This document shows, piece after piece, positions 1 through 8,610 of a stretch of DNA of 64,000 nt. This DNA comes from JASSUD01 sp031963415 (lineage in GTDB: Bacteria; Pseudomonadota; Gammaproteobacteria; Burkholderiales; Burkholderiaceae): contig JASSUI010000001.1 in assembly GCA_031963415.1 (NCBI GenBank), positions 434,001 through 498,000 on the forward strand. The letters run 5' to 3'. Below the pieces are notes generated by a model. That model did no database searches and was not told the DNA's origin. It worked only from the letters and a program-made list of their open reading frames with translations. Made by a program: the position numbers and the translations under genes. The number at the start of each line of letters is the position of its first letter. Positions within the stretch are counted from its first letter, which is position 1.

Positions 1-200
1 TTTTTGTGAATAATCGATGGACGCTTCAGTGCGGTGGTGTGCTGAACAGCATGAGACAAGCCGATGCGGCCCATTGCTTTGACCATGAACTTCAATCAAG
101 AATAAAAGAACCATGATCCATTTCCCGATACAAGGGGGACGTCCCACGCTTCATCCTTTAGTTAGCGCCAGCAAACGAATCTCAGACAACGTTTCCAGAA

Positions 201-362
201 CTAACGGTTTCCGATCTTTCGGATACGCTCCCTGCCAAAGGCCCTTGGTTCTCCCTAGGCCAACAACCGTTCCAGTCAGCGCGCTATGTGGTGCGTCTCG
301 AGCTAGATGAATTATTCGGTTTGCTCAAAGCACAGCAGTTTCGGTCATGCTGGGGTAAGTAA
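201..362 (+). pseudogene. Remnant of TPR/NB-ARC-type STAND gene
   Basis: The frame running through 201-362 has no start codon and ends at a TAA at 360-362. It translates to a stretch containing YVVRLELDELFGLLKAQ. This aligns without gaps to YYVDRPELAELFGLLKTQ in the intact STAND protein at 24284-27988, and an upstream LPAKGPWFSLGQQ matches LPATGPRLSLSRQ there. It corresponds to the linker just before the Walker A of that protein; the P-loop itself is missing. I read it as a broken paralogue. A short overlapping plus-strand ORF in another frame (113-310) has no family resemblance. Confidence 0.6.
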
Positions 363-460
363 GGATTACTTCATAAATGAATAATAGGCAGCGCCAGAAA
401 AGAAATGTCTTAAAGTTTGGCTAAAAATGCGTAGGTGCAGAATGCTTTGAGGGTGAAATG

Positions 461-490
461 TTGCAAATTATGTATATATTGATAATATAC
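461..490 (+). promoter_or_regulatory. Putative brnT promoter with palindromic operator
   Basis: A -35-like TTGCAA (461-466) and a -10-like TAATAT (483-488) lie 16 bp apart. They overlap a perfect inverted repeat at 472-490 (GTATAT, 7-nt spacer, ATATAC) that ends 5 bp before the ATG at 496. BrnT-BrnA complexes are known to autorepress their promoters, so this palindrome is a reasonable operator. The leader would be only a few nucleotides long, and no Shine-Dalgarno is visible for the first ORF. Confidence 0.45.
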
Positions 491-495
491 GAATA

Positions 496-1074
496 ATGAT
501 TAATTTTTCCGCCGTTACAGGTTTTGATTGGGATACAGGTAATGCTCGCAAGAGCGCTGAAAAACATAGCGTGAGCCAGATTGAGGCGGAGCAGGTGTTT
601 TTCAATCAGCCATTGCTGGTCGTGGCGGATGTCAAGCACCGTCAAACAGAATCCCGCTGGCATGCTTTAGGTGTGACTGATGCGGGACGGTTTTTGCATA
701 TTACGTTTACGCTGCGCGCCCACGATACATTAATCCGCGTGATTTCAGCGCGTGCGATGAGCCGCAAGGCAAGGAGCGAACACTTTATGAAAAAGTCTCT
801 TAAAGCTATGCCGAATTTTTCCTCAGAAGACAAAGAGCGCGTCTTTTGGGAATCACCGAATATGGACAGCACGGCGTATCTCGACTGGTCGAAGGCCGAG
901 CATGCGGTTTTTCCGAACCTCAAACCCTCGACAAAAGCGATCTCGTTGCGTTTACCGGAATCGCTCCTCAGTATGATTAAAGTGTGCGCGAACCGAATGG
1001 ACGTACCCTATCAGTCACTCATCAAAACCTGGTTGAGCGAGAAGGTAGCGGAAACAGATCGGCGTTCAGCCTGA
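496..1074 (+). CDS. brnT: BrnT toxin reading through into BrnA antitoxin
   Basis: Residues 1-97 are a BrnT-family ribonuclease toxin: FDWDTGNARKSAEKHSVS near the N-terminus, then RFLHITFTLRAHDTLIRVISAR and a basic MSRKARSEHF tail. BrnT folds like RelE and cleaves RNA. No stop codon follows. The frame continues directly into a complete CopG/ribbon-helix-helix antitoxin (residues 98-192), so toxin and antitoxin occupy a single 192-codon ORF. In known brnTA operons they are separate, usually overlapping genes. Either the toxin lost its stop codon and is made as a covalently fused, probably self-neutralised protein, or an unusual fusion has been selected. Start chosen at 496 because BrnT proteins begin shortly before the FxWD motif. 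Confidence 0.8.
   Translation: MINFSAVTGFDWDTGNARKSAEKHSVSQIEAEQVFFNQPLLVVADVKHRQTESRWHALGVTDAGRFLHITFTLRAHDTLIRVISARAMSRKARSEHFMKKSLKAMPNFSSEDKERVFWESPNMDSTAYLDWSKAEHAVFPNLKPSTKAISLRLPESLLSMIKVCANRMDVPYQSLIKTWLSEKVAETDRRSA
787..1074 (+). CDS. brnA: BrnA/CopG-type antitoxin (internal start)
   Basis: In-frame ATG at 787 with AAGGAG at 771-776, ten bases upstream. This is a much better initiation signal than that of the toxin start. The 95-residue product has PNFSSEDKERVFWESP and DYLDWSKAE-like features, then the ribbon-helix-helix segment LKPSTKAISLRLPESLLSMI, typical of BrnA/CopG antitoxins that bind the toxin and the operator DNA. Free antitoxin is therefore probably made from this internal start whether or not the upstream fusion is also translated. 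IS fragments lie directly downstream. Confidence 0.7.
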   Translation: MKKSLKAMPNFSSEDKERVFWESPNMDSTAYLDWSKAEHAVFPNLKPSTKAISLRLPESLLSMIKVCANRMDVPYQSLIKTWLSEKVAETDRRSA

Positions 1075-1118
1075 GCGTTGTCGCGTAAGCCCTGATACAT
1101 CTTAACGGAAATGTTTAT

Positions 1119-1226
1119 TGAACTGCCCCCCGAAAGTTAGACACTCCGTCTAATTTGAAGGGTGCTTTTCCATGGCTAAATATTCGCAAGAGTTTAAACT
1201 TGAAGTCATTCAATACTGCTTAGATA
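1119..1226 (+). mobile_element. IS3-family left-end fragment
   Basis: The segment starts with TGAACTGCCCCCCGAAAGTT, which resembles the inverted repeat of IS3-family (IS150-like) elements. Start ATG is at 1172, encoding MAKYSQEFKLEVIQYCLDS, the N-terminal helix-turn-helix of an IS3 OrfA transposase. The homology stops abruptly at about 1226, where IS30-like sequence in the opposite orientation begins. It is a terminal fragment only and is not functional. Confidence 0.7.
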
Positions 1227-1462
1227 GCATGCGTTGCTACGCCACGGAAAATTTCTTCACGCGCTGACAGCGTAAGGGATCTAGACGAGCGCCGACAAAT
1301 CGTAGGGATAATCCCTCCATGAGACGATAACACACCATGAATTGAACCCGCATGCTTACTTAGCGCTCGACCAATGTCGCTCAGAGATTCCCCTTTTTTC
1401 CACCTTTGCCAGAGTTCAGATTTTTGGCTAGCTGACAGACCAGGCCGTCCCATTTGGGCCAT
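1220..1462 (-). pseudogene. IS30-family transposase, N-terminal fragment
   Basis: The 80 codons begin MAQMGRPGLSASQKSELWQR and continue with KKGESLSDIGRALSK. This is the helix-turn-helix N-terminus of IS30-family transposases, which are normally over 300 residues. The DDE catalytic domain is absent: the frame is cut at the junction with the IS3 fragment near 1220-1226. Sequence upstream of the start (to about 1520) is probably the remaining IS end. Non-functional remnant. Confidence 0.75.
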
Positions 1463-1607
1463 TTACACTATCCTCAAAATTAAAAATGATAGTGTTGCAA
1501 TGACCAGTTGAACTCACCGCCGCCATACTTAAGAAGCACGGCTCTATCAGAACGCGGCTATTGTCATGATATCTGCTTTTTGCACAGCGTCGTTTTCTCA
1601 ATCATTA

Positions 1608-2759
1608 TTAATTACGCGCAGCGGGTAATACCTGCCATCGCCCTTGCACAACTTGATAGAAGGTAATCTTCGCGTCTTTTAAATTACCGTATTTGTCATA
1701 CGCAAAGCGATTCGTCGTCACGCCTGCCCTTTTGATATCTGCCAGCACAGAAAGATATTTAACGGGATCAGTCGAATCAGCCTTTTGCATTGACGTAAAC
1801 ATCGCCATTGCACCATCGTAAGCATAGGGTGCGTAAGTTGGGGTGGCTTTATAAAAGCGCGCTTTGTAGCGCGCGATAAATTTTTTCCCTTGCGGGGTGG
1901 TGTCAAGCGGCTCTCCTGTGAGTGCAGCAACCGTCCCTTCAGCGGCAATGCCAGCAGTCTCTAGAAAATAGATGGTTTTCACTCTATCACCCGCGATCAA
2001 CTTCGCGTTGATACCAAGCCGATGCATTTGCTTAGCCATCGCTGCTGCTTGCGTATCGATACCACTATAAAAGATGGCGTCCGGCTTAAGTCCCTTAAAT
2101 TTATTTAAAGGCACTGTAAAGTTAAGCGTTTTAGCCTGTATATATTCATGCCCCACAATCGTCGCACCCGCTTTTTTAGCGGCCTGCGCAAAATGATCTG
2201 CTAATCCTTGTCCATCCATGGTCTCGTCATTGATAATCGCAAGTCGCTTAAAACCTAATTTTTTGACAACAAAACGGCCCATGACTTTGCTTCGCTGCGC
2301 ATCTGAGGCCATCATGCGAAAGGTATTTTTAAAACCTTGTTGAGTGTATTCAGCGGAAGCTGCCATCGCTATTTGCGGAATGCCGGCTTGCGCATAAATA
2401 CGTGAAGCGGACATGCTTGTGTCTGAGTTGAAGTGACCTAGCATCCCTTTGATACCGTCATCAACTAGCTTTTGCGCGACTGTTGTAGCCTGATGCGAAT
2501 CACCTCGGTCATCCGCTACATCAAGCACAATCTCAATTTGTTTGCCATTGATAAGTGACTTACTCGCATTAAAGTCAGCCGCAGCCAACTTAATACCATC
2601 TAAAAAATCTTGACCATAATGCGCCTGCGGGCCAGTTAATGGCGCCGCCACGCCAATTTTTACCTGTTCAATCAAAGGCTGTGTTTCAGCACCCATTAGA
2701 ATGCCAGGCACCATGCTAACCAGTGCAACTAGCATTAGCCGTTGCATTACATACTTCAT
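1608..2759 (-). CDS. Branched-chain amino-acid ABC transporter binding protein
   Basis: The 383-residue periplasmic type-1 binding protein is of the LivJ/LivK family. A signal peptide covers about residues 1-23 (basic N-terminus, then LMLVALVSMVPGILMGAE). The mature part has the hallmark order QVKIGVAAPLTGPQAHYGQDF, a mid-domain GHFNSDTSMSASRIYAQ and KKLGFKRLAIINDETMDGQG. Such proteins bind leucine, isoleucine, valine or related amino acids and pass them to an inner-membrane permease. No permease or ATPase gene is nearby, so it either works with a transporter encoded elsewhere or is an orphan. An AAGGAGAAAAAAA-type ribosome site precedes the ATG. Amino-acid uptake would suit a host-dependent lifestyle. 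Exact ligand unknown. Confidence 0.88.
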   Translation of the reverse strand: MKYVMQRLMLVALVSMVPGILMGAETQPLIEQVKIGVAAPLTGPQAHYGQDFLDGIKLAAADFNASKSLINGKQIEIVLDVADDRGDSHQATTVAQKLVDDGIKGMLGHFNSDTSMSASRIYAQAGIPQIAMAASAEYTQQGFKNTFRMMASDAQRSKVMGRFVVKKLGFKRLAIINDETMDGQGLADHFAQAAKKAGATIVGHEYIQAKTLNFTVPLNKFKGLKPDAIFYSGIDTQAAAMAKQMHRLGINAKLIAGDRVKTIYFLETAGIAAEGTVAALTGEPLDTTPQGKKFIARYKARFYKATPTYAPYAYDGAMAMFTSMQKADSTDPVKYLSVLADIKRAGVTTNRFAYDKYGNLKDAKITFYQVVQGRWQVLPAARN

Positions 2760-3079
2760 TTTTTTCTCCTTTCGCTGGCTGCTGTTTCTCTGGTTGGCTA
2801 AATATTGTCCTTAATATTCTGCTTAAGCCAGCTATTTCATATTAGCGTGATTTAGTGCGCATACGGGCGTTTTCACCTCACCCCAACACAACCGCCCTTT
2901 AAATAACCTTCATTTTCAAGATAATGAACAGACTCTAAAAAATTATTCAACGTCTTTCTAGCAAAGCTGCATTTTAATTTCAGTGTTTTGTTAACTTACA
3001 AAATTTTCATTATTAATAGTTTGAAATTTCACATTAAGAAAGCCAGAAAAGCCCAAAAAACCAAAACCATCCACTGAGA
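2760..3079. other. Intergenic spacer upstream of the binding-protein gene
   Basis: AT-rich sequence between the 3' end of priA and the start of the binding-protein gene. I see no ORF, no strong hairpin and no repeat. It should contain the binding-protein promoter, but no element matches a consensus convincingly enough to name. Confidence 0.4.
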
Positions 3080-5335
3080 TTAAAACTCAAGCGGATCCAC
3101 CTCAATCGACCAGCGCAATACATCTTTAATTTTTAGCGCATGCAGATGGGATTGCCAAGCGCGTAATACACTTTGCAACGCGATGCGGGAAGTACTTTCA
3201 AGTAAAAGTTGCGCACGTTGTACATGCATTACCTTCACAACTATCATCGGCACCGGCTCATAACGTGTCACATGCTCAGCGCCGGGCAGCGTGTCAAGAG
3301 CTGACGCAGCACGTGCTAAAAAGTTAAATGCTGCTTCAAGCGTGCGTGCTTCAGCACGTAACAACGCTTGATATGAGAAAGGAGGCAGGCGCGCTTGCTG
3401 GCGCTCGGCTAACGTCGCTTTAGCAAAGCCAACATAATCATGGCGCACTAACGCTTGGTATAGCGGATGCTGCGGGTAGCGTGTTTGAATCAAAACCTCG
3501 CCGTGTCCAGCTCTACCTGCACGGCCACTAGCTTGCAATAATTGAGCAAACAAACGTTCAGTTGCCCGAAAATCATGAGAGAACAGCGCAATATCCGCAT
3601 TCAACACGCCAACTAATGTGACACGTTGGAAATCATGCCCTTTCGCAATCATTTGCGTACCAATCAAAATATCAACTTCACCCGCTGCTACCGCAGCAAA
3701 TAAAGTTTGCGCGCTACCTTTACGGCGTGTGCTATCGGCGTCGATACGCAGAATTTTCGCTTCAGGTAACGCGTGGGCTAGTCTTTCTTCTAATTGCTGT
3801 GTGCCACGCCCAAGCGGTGCTAGATCAACATTGCCGCATTCCGCACACGCATGGGGAATGCGCGTATGCCAGCCACAATGATGGCAACGCATCGATCTTT
3901 CTTGTTTATGTAACACCAAATAGGTACTACAACGTATACATCCAGCGACCCAACCACAAGCATTGCAGGCTAGCGCTGGCGCATAGCCACGGCGGTTGAG
4001 GAATATCAAACTTTGTTCGCCACAGGCGAGTCGCGCGCGTAACGCATCCAACAACGGCTTTGATAAACCTGCCAGATCACCATCGTTGCGATGTTTAGGG
4101 ATAGACATATCAATCAGTCGTGTAGCAGGCAAAACGGCTTCCGCCACCGCTCTGTGGGTCAAAGTCAGACATGTGTAATGTTTAAGCTGCGCATGGCGCC
4201 ACGTCTCCAGCGCGGGAGTTGCCGAACCAAGCACGATCGGAATATTCAATTGTTTAGCACGCCAAATCGCTAAATCACGGGCCGAATAGCGCAGCTTCTC
4301 TTGTTGTTTATACGCCGTATCGTGCTCTTCATCGACGATGATCAATGCTAACTGAGGCAGTGAAGCTAGCACCGCTAAGCGTGTTCCCAACACGATCCGA
4401 GCGCGGCCTGTATGCGCAGCCAACCAAGCACGAGCACGCTCACCTTCGGCTAATCCACTATGTAAAGTGACTAACATCTCGGTCGTTGACGCGGTCAGGC
4501 GGGCGCGAAAGAAAGCCTCAAATTGAGGGGTTAGATTGATTTCCGGCACCAACACTAAAGCTTGTGCAGAGGGATTGCTGGCCAAAAGTGTGGCTAACGC
4601 GCGTAAATAAACTTCTGTTTTGCCACTCCCTGTTACTCCGTGCAGTAGGAAAGGGGTAAAACCAGAGGCAGCGTTAATAGCTTTTAGCGCAATAGCCTGC
4701 TCCTTGGTTAGCTCAGGCGCCGTGTTTAAGATAGGGTCGATGGCTAGCGTGGAATTTTCCCCGCTCCCCTGCCCTGCTGCGGATGTTTGGTGGATCACCC
4801 AGCCTGCGTGCTGCCAGGTGTTAAGTAGTTTGATCGCTTGCGGATGCAATGCACGCGCTGCGCTTGCTGTTAGCTCTCCCGCTTCGCGCAAGGCTGTTGC
4901 CAGCCTCCGCATCGCGCTAGCCTGAGATGGCAGCGCCGCTGGCAACTCATTTATCCCTGCTGGCGATAAGCGATAAATGTGCTGAGCGGCGAAAAAACGT
5001 CTCCAACGACTCGCATCTCGCAAACTTTGAGGCAGTGCGGGTAACACAACTTCCCCCAACGCCCGCTGATAATAGTCCGCCGCAAAAGTCGCTAATGCAC
5101 GCCATTGTTCAGTTAACGGAGGACACTCATTCCATAAAACCTCTATTTTCCGCAACCGTCCCTGCGGGATCTCGCTATGCTGCGCGAGCGCCCAAACAAC
5201 TCCGACTAGATGACGTTTACCAAACGGTACCCGCACTAATTGGCCTGGCAAAGGCTCCATCGAAGCAGCACAACGGTAATCAAAAAGCACAGGCACGGGG
5301 CTTTCTAATACAACTCGGACAATGATGTCGCTCAT
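3080..5335 (-). CDS. priA: Primosomal protein N', replication restart helicase PriA
   Basis: 751 residues, normal for PriA. The N-terminal 3'-DNA-binding region is followed by a superfamily 2 helicase core with Walker A VTGSGKTE near residue 235, DEEH at 335-338 and GSATPALETW near 370. Eight cysteines at 457, 460, 466, 469, 484, 487, 497 and 500 form the two zinc sites that PriA uses for primosome assembly. Motif V/VI sequence (QMIAKGHDF, QASGRAGRAG) is intact. PriA recognises stalled or collapsed forks and reloads DnaB. It lies on the same strand as hemE, about 670 bp away, an arrangement I recall from Burkholderia chromosomes. Confidence 0.97.
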   Translation of the reverse strand: MSDIIVRVVLESPVPVLFDYRCAASMEPLPGQLVRVPFGKRHLVGVVWALAQHSEIPQGRLRKIEVLWNECPPLTEQWRALATFAADYYQRALGEVVLPALPQSLRDASRWRRFFAAQHIYRLSPAGINELPAALPSQASAMRRLATALREAGELTASAARALHPQAIKLLNTWQHAGWVIHQTSAAGQGSGENSTLAIDPILNTAPELTKEQAIALKAINAASGFTPFLLHGVTGSGKTEVYLRALATLLASNPSAQALVLVPEINLTPQFEAFFRARLTASTTEMLVTLHSGLAEGERARAWLAAHTGRARIVLGTRLAVLASLPQLALIIVDEEHDTAYKQQEKLRYSARDLAIWRAKQLNIPIVLGSATPALETWRHAQLKHYTCLTLTHRAVAEAVLPATRLIDMSIPKHRNDGDLAGLSKPLLDALRARLACGEQSLIFLNRRGYAPALACNACGWVAGCIRCSTYLVLHKQERSMRCHHCGWHTRIPHACAECGNVDLAPLGRGTQQLEERLAHALPEAKILRIDADSTRRKGSAQTLFAAVAAGEVDILIGTQMIAKGHDFQRVTLVGVLNADIALFSHDFRATERLFAQLLQASGRAGRAGHGEVLIQTRYPQHPLYQALVRHDYVGFAKATLAERQQARLPPFSYQALLRAEARTLEAAFNFLARAASALDTLPGAEHVTRYEPVPMIVVKVMHVQRAQLLLESTSRIALQSVLRAWQSHLHALKIKDVLRWSIEVDPLEF

Positions 5336-5703
5336 CGGGAGTCAATAAAAAATTATATTAAGCCATTAAATTGAGAGGATTTTGTGGATTTTTTCTAGAT
5401 TCACTTAGACTCAGTACCTCCAGCTTATCCACAACTTTATCAATATCATTTTGATTTTTTTCAATTTCTCAGTTTCCCTTCTTTTTACTTCTTCCTCTTT
5501 TTTCTTTTTAATATCTTCTTCTAACTTTTCCTCTCGATATTTCTGTAAAGGCATGTGAATTGCCACTTGATGCGCAAAATAAGCGTATGAATACCAGGTG
5601 GGATCCCAGCATGCGCAGCACAAAATGCCTGTCCATATTTAAAAGGAATCGAAAAGTTAGGTAGTACATCCTTAAGCTTCTGTTCTGATTAGCTTTTTTG
5701 AGC

Positions 5704-5725
5704 TTTCCACAAATCTTGTGGATAA
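5704..5725. promoter_or_regulatory. Inverted pair of DnaA-box-like sites
   Basis: TTTCCACAA at 5704-5712 faces TGTGGATAA at 5717-5725. The second is the exact complement of the DnaA consensus TTATCCACA; the first differs by one base. Together they form a 7-bp perfect stem around ATC. Another exact box lies at 5425-5433. They could titrate DnaA or regulate the flanking genes. No dnaA, dnaN or rpmH is present, so this is unlikely to be oriC. Confidence 0.4.
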
Positions 5726-5932
5726 CTCTGTTAAAAAGTGGTGACTTATTTGCTGAGAAGCCCCATTTGTAAGACTTTTCTTAGTTTGCCTAGATTCTTG
5801 GCAATTACATCCAGCCCCCCGTCAATCAGTCCTTCAGCCAAAAAGAGTCAGATTGTTAGCTAGATCTGCTTGCATTTATGCAACTTTTTCAGTAGCAAAT
5901 TCGATTGTGTATAAGTATGGGTATTAATTCGC

Positions 5933-5957
5933 AAAAAGGCCCCTTTCAAAGGCCTTT
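5933..5957 (-). terminator. hemE intrinsic terminator
   Basis: Read on the minus strand, AAAGGCC (5957-5951) pairs with GGCCTTT (5941-5935) and is followed by a run of T. It lies about 50 bp beyond the hemE stop codon, as expected for a rho-independent terminator. Confidence 0.7.
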
Positions 5958-6009
5958 AATAAGTTTTTAAAGAGTTTAAATCGCGAAGATTAGGATGGCA
6001 CAGCGCAGT

Positions 6010-7098
6010 CTATTTACCGCGTAATAAACGGCTATAGCTATGCACTTCATCCACCATTTCTGCGACATGTTCAGGCGGGGTAAATTGCGAAATACCATGT
6101 CCTAGATTAAACACATGGCCGGGGTGATTGCCGAATTCATCAAGCCTTGCTCGTACTTCAGCGCGAATTGTCTCTGGAGAAGCAAACAATACCGCTGGAT
6201 CAAGGTTGCCTTGTAGCGCCACCCTGGCACCAATGCGTTGGCGCGCCTGCCCCAGGTTAATCGTCCAATCTAAGCCGACTGCATCCACACCCGAAGCGGC
6301 TATCTCTTCCAACCATAGCCCGCCACCTTTGGTAAAAGTAATCACAGGCACGTTAGCAGTATCGGGCTCACTGCGCAGTTGCTGAACAATGCGCGTTATA
6401 TAAGCCAGCGAAAATTGCTGAAATGCGCGCTCGGCTAGCACGCCACCCCAGGTATCAAAAATCATAACAGCCTGCACGCCAGCAGCGATTTGCGCTTTCA
6501 AATAAGCAGCGGTGGCACGCGCATTCACTTCAAGAATTTGATGCAGTAAATCCGGGCGTGCATAGAGCATTGATTTAATGGTTCTAAAGTCGGCCGATTT
6601 ACCTCCTTCAACCATATAACAGGCAACTGTCCAAGGACTGCCGGCAAAACCAATCAACGGCACACGCTGTTGATTATTAGCATTTGTTAGCACGCGCCGG
6701 ATCTGGCTCACTGCTTGTGTCACATAGCTTAATTTTTCTTCAATCGCAGGCACTGCGAGCCGCGCTACATCAGCCTCGGTCCGTACGGGATGTGCAAAGC
6801 ATGGACCTTCACCAGCGACAAAGCTCAAACCGAGCCCCATCGCATCCGCCACTGTCAAAATATCCGAGAAAAGAATTGCTGCATCGAGTGGATAACGATC
6901 AAGTGGTTGCAGCGTCACCTCAGTTGCGAGCTCTGGGTTTTGCATCAGCGCAATAAAGTTACCTGCTTGAGCCCGCGTCACATTGTATTCAGGCAGATAG
7001 CGCCCAGCCTGACGCATGAGCCATACAGGCGTGTAATCCGTTGGCTCGCGCATTAACGCGCGCAAAAAAGTATCGTTCGCAAGGGTAGGAGAAGTCAT
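6010..7098 (-). CDS. hemE: Uroporphyrinogen decarboxylase
   Basis: 362 residues, full length. HemE removes the four acetate carboxyl groups of uroporphyrinogen III to give coproporphyrinogen III in cytoplasmic haem synthesis. The signature MRQAGRYLPEY lies at residues 28-38, YPLDAAILFSDIL near 70-82, GFAGSPWTVACYMVEGG around 150-165 and FNLGHGI near the C-terminus. The ATG at 7098 gives the usual N-terminus. A clear terminator follows the gene. It is upstream of priA on the same strand but separated by a long spacer and its own terminator, so the two are probably not cotranscribed. Confidence 0.97.
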   Translation of the reverse strand: MTSPTLANDTFLRALMREPTDYTPVWLMRQAGRYLPEYNVTRAQAGNFIALMQNPELATEVTLQPLDRYPLDAAILFSDILTVADAMGLGLSFVAGEGPCFAHPVRTEADVARLAVPAIEEKLSYVTQAVSQIRRVLTNANNQQRVPLIGFAGSPWTVACYMVEGGKSADFRTIKSMLYARPDLLHQILEVNARATAAYLKAQIAAGVQAVMIFDTWGGVLAERAFQQFSLAYITRIVQQLRSEPDTANVPVITFTKGGGLWLEEIAASGVDAVGLDWTINLGQARQRIGARVALQGNLDPAVLFASPETIRAEVRARLDEFGNHPGHVFNLGHGISQFTPPEHVAEMVDEVHSYSRLLRGK

Positions 7099-7162
7099 AG
7101 GGCACTTAGTTCGGGAGATAAGAATTTATTCACGGCCTCGAAGATGAGGGTATCGAGAGAGT

Positions 7163-7211
7163 GTTGGTCATCCTGTTAGGGCGAGGAACGAACCCTAACA
7201 GGATGACCAAC
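7163..7211. repeat. Long perfect palindrome (REP-like)
   Basis: Arms of 19 bp, 7163-7181 and 7193-7211, are exact inverted copies (GTTGGTCATCCTGTTAGGG) with an 11-nt loop. The loop and arm pattern (GAGGAACGAACCC) resembles the palindrome at 62692-62772 (GAGGCACGAACCCC), so it may be a diverged member of the same family. No poly-T follows on either side. Confidence 0.75.
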
Positions 7212-7862
7212 AAGTTCTAAAAAATGAAACACTATTAACTAGATAGCAGTTAATTAAGACCATGCCACTATTCACGATAGCCATTTTCTTAGTGGTGACG
7301 CTTCACATTTAACTGCGACATTATAGAAAAGGATGCCCTAACAAGTTCACTTTCTTTTCACTAGTTAAATACACGCTCATCAACGGCATCACACTGGAAG
7401 CAGACAGTGCTCTCGCCGCTAGCGTAACCGGGACTCGACCCGGCAACTCATAAACGCCCCCATAGTCGCGCTTACTGCGCCTGACGCCTGAGGAAAAGCT
7501 CCAAGGCAAAAGCTAAATCCATTCGAGAAAATATACTCACTGAAAAAACGATAAAAGTAAGATAGCCGTTAAGCTATAAATAGAAACGTGAAATTGTTGA
7601 AAAAGATAAAGTACCCCGAGAACAAGCGCGCAATTTATTAAAAAACCTGGGAGAGTTTTCTCTCTAATTGCGGGTGCGCGAAAAGTGAGGGCGGCAGGCG
7701 CACACAGACTTAAATACAAGTCGAAAGCTTGTCCAGACTGGCGACACTGCCGTGACGCTAAGGGCGGAGGTAAATACGCTTGATGTCGGAGAGGCGGGCT
7801 CGAGCAACCATGCCCGTATTTCATCATAAAGTCCCCGCCTTCAGTCGAGAGTCATTAACGCT
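7212..7862. other. Spacer without recognisable genes
   Basis: About 650 bp between hemE and a cupin remnant. Minus-strand frames at 7321-7509 and 7537-7827 are open but show no family resemblance, no signal for initiation and odd composition. The second would end in one hydrophobic segment. I regard this as degraded sequence. Confidence 0.4.
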
Positions 7863-8010
7863 TAAGCCTCCTCTCTCAACGCAATGCCAAGATTTTGCAA
7901 TAAAGGCGCATTCTCACAAGCGAGATACCAGCACTCTTCATCGGTCAAATTAATATGCTGGTGCCACGCCCAACAAGGAATGTAAAACGCATCACCCGCT
8001 TTCCAATAAC
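7863..8010 (-). pseudogene. 3' remnant of a second cupin gene copy
   Basis: About 145 bp are nearly identical to the 3' end of the cupin gene at 14463-14912, for example shared GGCGCATTCTCACAAGC and ACGCATCACCCGCTTTCC. The reading frame gives the same C-terminal WHQHINLTDEECWYLACEN region and the same stop position. Homology ends abruptly after the GDAFYIP-equivalent codons; the rest of the gene is missing. It shows that at least part of the cluster was duplicated or rearranged. Confidence 0.8.
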
Positions 8011-8610
8011 TGTTTAACAATGGGTTCGATGCAAGTGGGCGTACAAAAGTACGAAGCCAACGTTTATATATAAGGATTTTATGTCTAACTTTTCAATCTC
8101 CTACTGAGATTGAGCGCAATTAAAAGTAAAATTTTTTCTCATCTCAGCGATTAGCTAGCTCTGAATTATTCGATACGCTCGAGCAAATCCAGGATGATGT
8201 TAAACGCTGATGATAAATTTATAACCATAAGCAGCTCAATATGGTTACTGAATGGATTATCCCTAAACAAAGATTAGCTTATGCAGCTTGTCATTTAAAA
8301 AACAATAAACAAACAAAAATACATCATAAAAAAACGATAACCACGGATTAAAGGCATCGCTTCATTTCCCTTAATATTTCATTTATAAATTGTTGTTTTA
8401 TTGCAAAAAATTGTATGGAAACAACAAGTAGATCTGATTTGTCCCAAAAAACAAATTTCCAAGCGAAATTTCCATTAAAAAAATCATACTTAGCATTAGA
8501 ATTCGAAACCTAATTCATTGGGCAAATATAACTTGGTCGATGTCTAATTAAAAAAGCTTTATTCAAAATTCGCAGACATAAGAAAAGGAAGGATAAGGAA
8601 AGAAAAGGAA
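8011..8610. other. AT-rich spacer upstream of ompW-like gene
   Basis: About 600 bp. At 8083-8104 there is a short match (ATGTCTAACTTTTCAATCTC) to the first codons of the small membrane protein at 16873, closed by a TGA eight codons later; this may be a remnant. The purine-rich run AAGGAAGGATAAGGAAAG just before 8611 contains the ribosome-binding site of the porin gene. Nothing else is recognisable. Confidence 0.45.

Larger units (their letters stand above)
5336..6009. other. priA-hemE spacer with DnaA-box-like sites
   Basis: A 670-bp AT-rich spacer. It holds an exact DnaA-box consensus TTATCCACA at 5425-5433, an inverted pair at 5704-5725 and the hemE terminator near 5935-5957. A minus-strand ORF at 5411-5623 is lysine/glutamate rich because of simple-sequence bias and has no start signal, so I do not call it a gene. 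Confidence 0.5.

Noticed and set aside
113..310. 65-codon plus-strand ORF at the window start
   Set aside because: Another frame of the same DNA matches the STAND protein at 24284-27988, which explains the sequence better.
5411..5623. Lysine/glutamate-rich minus-strand ORF between priA and hemE
   Set aside because: Composition comes from simple purine-rich sequence; no ribosome site or family resemblance.
5425..5725. Chromosome origin
   Set aside because: Only a few DnaA sites, and dnaA, dnaN, gyrB or rpmH are absent.
7321..7827. Two minus-strand ORFs between the palindrome and the cupin remnant
   Set aside because: No initiation signals, odd composition and no recognisable motifs.
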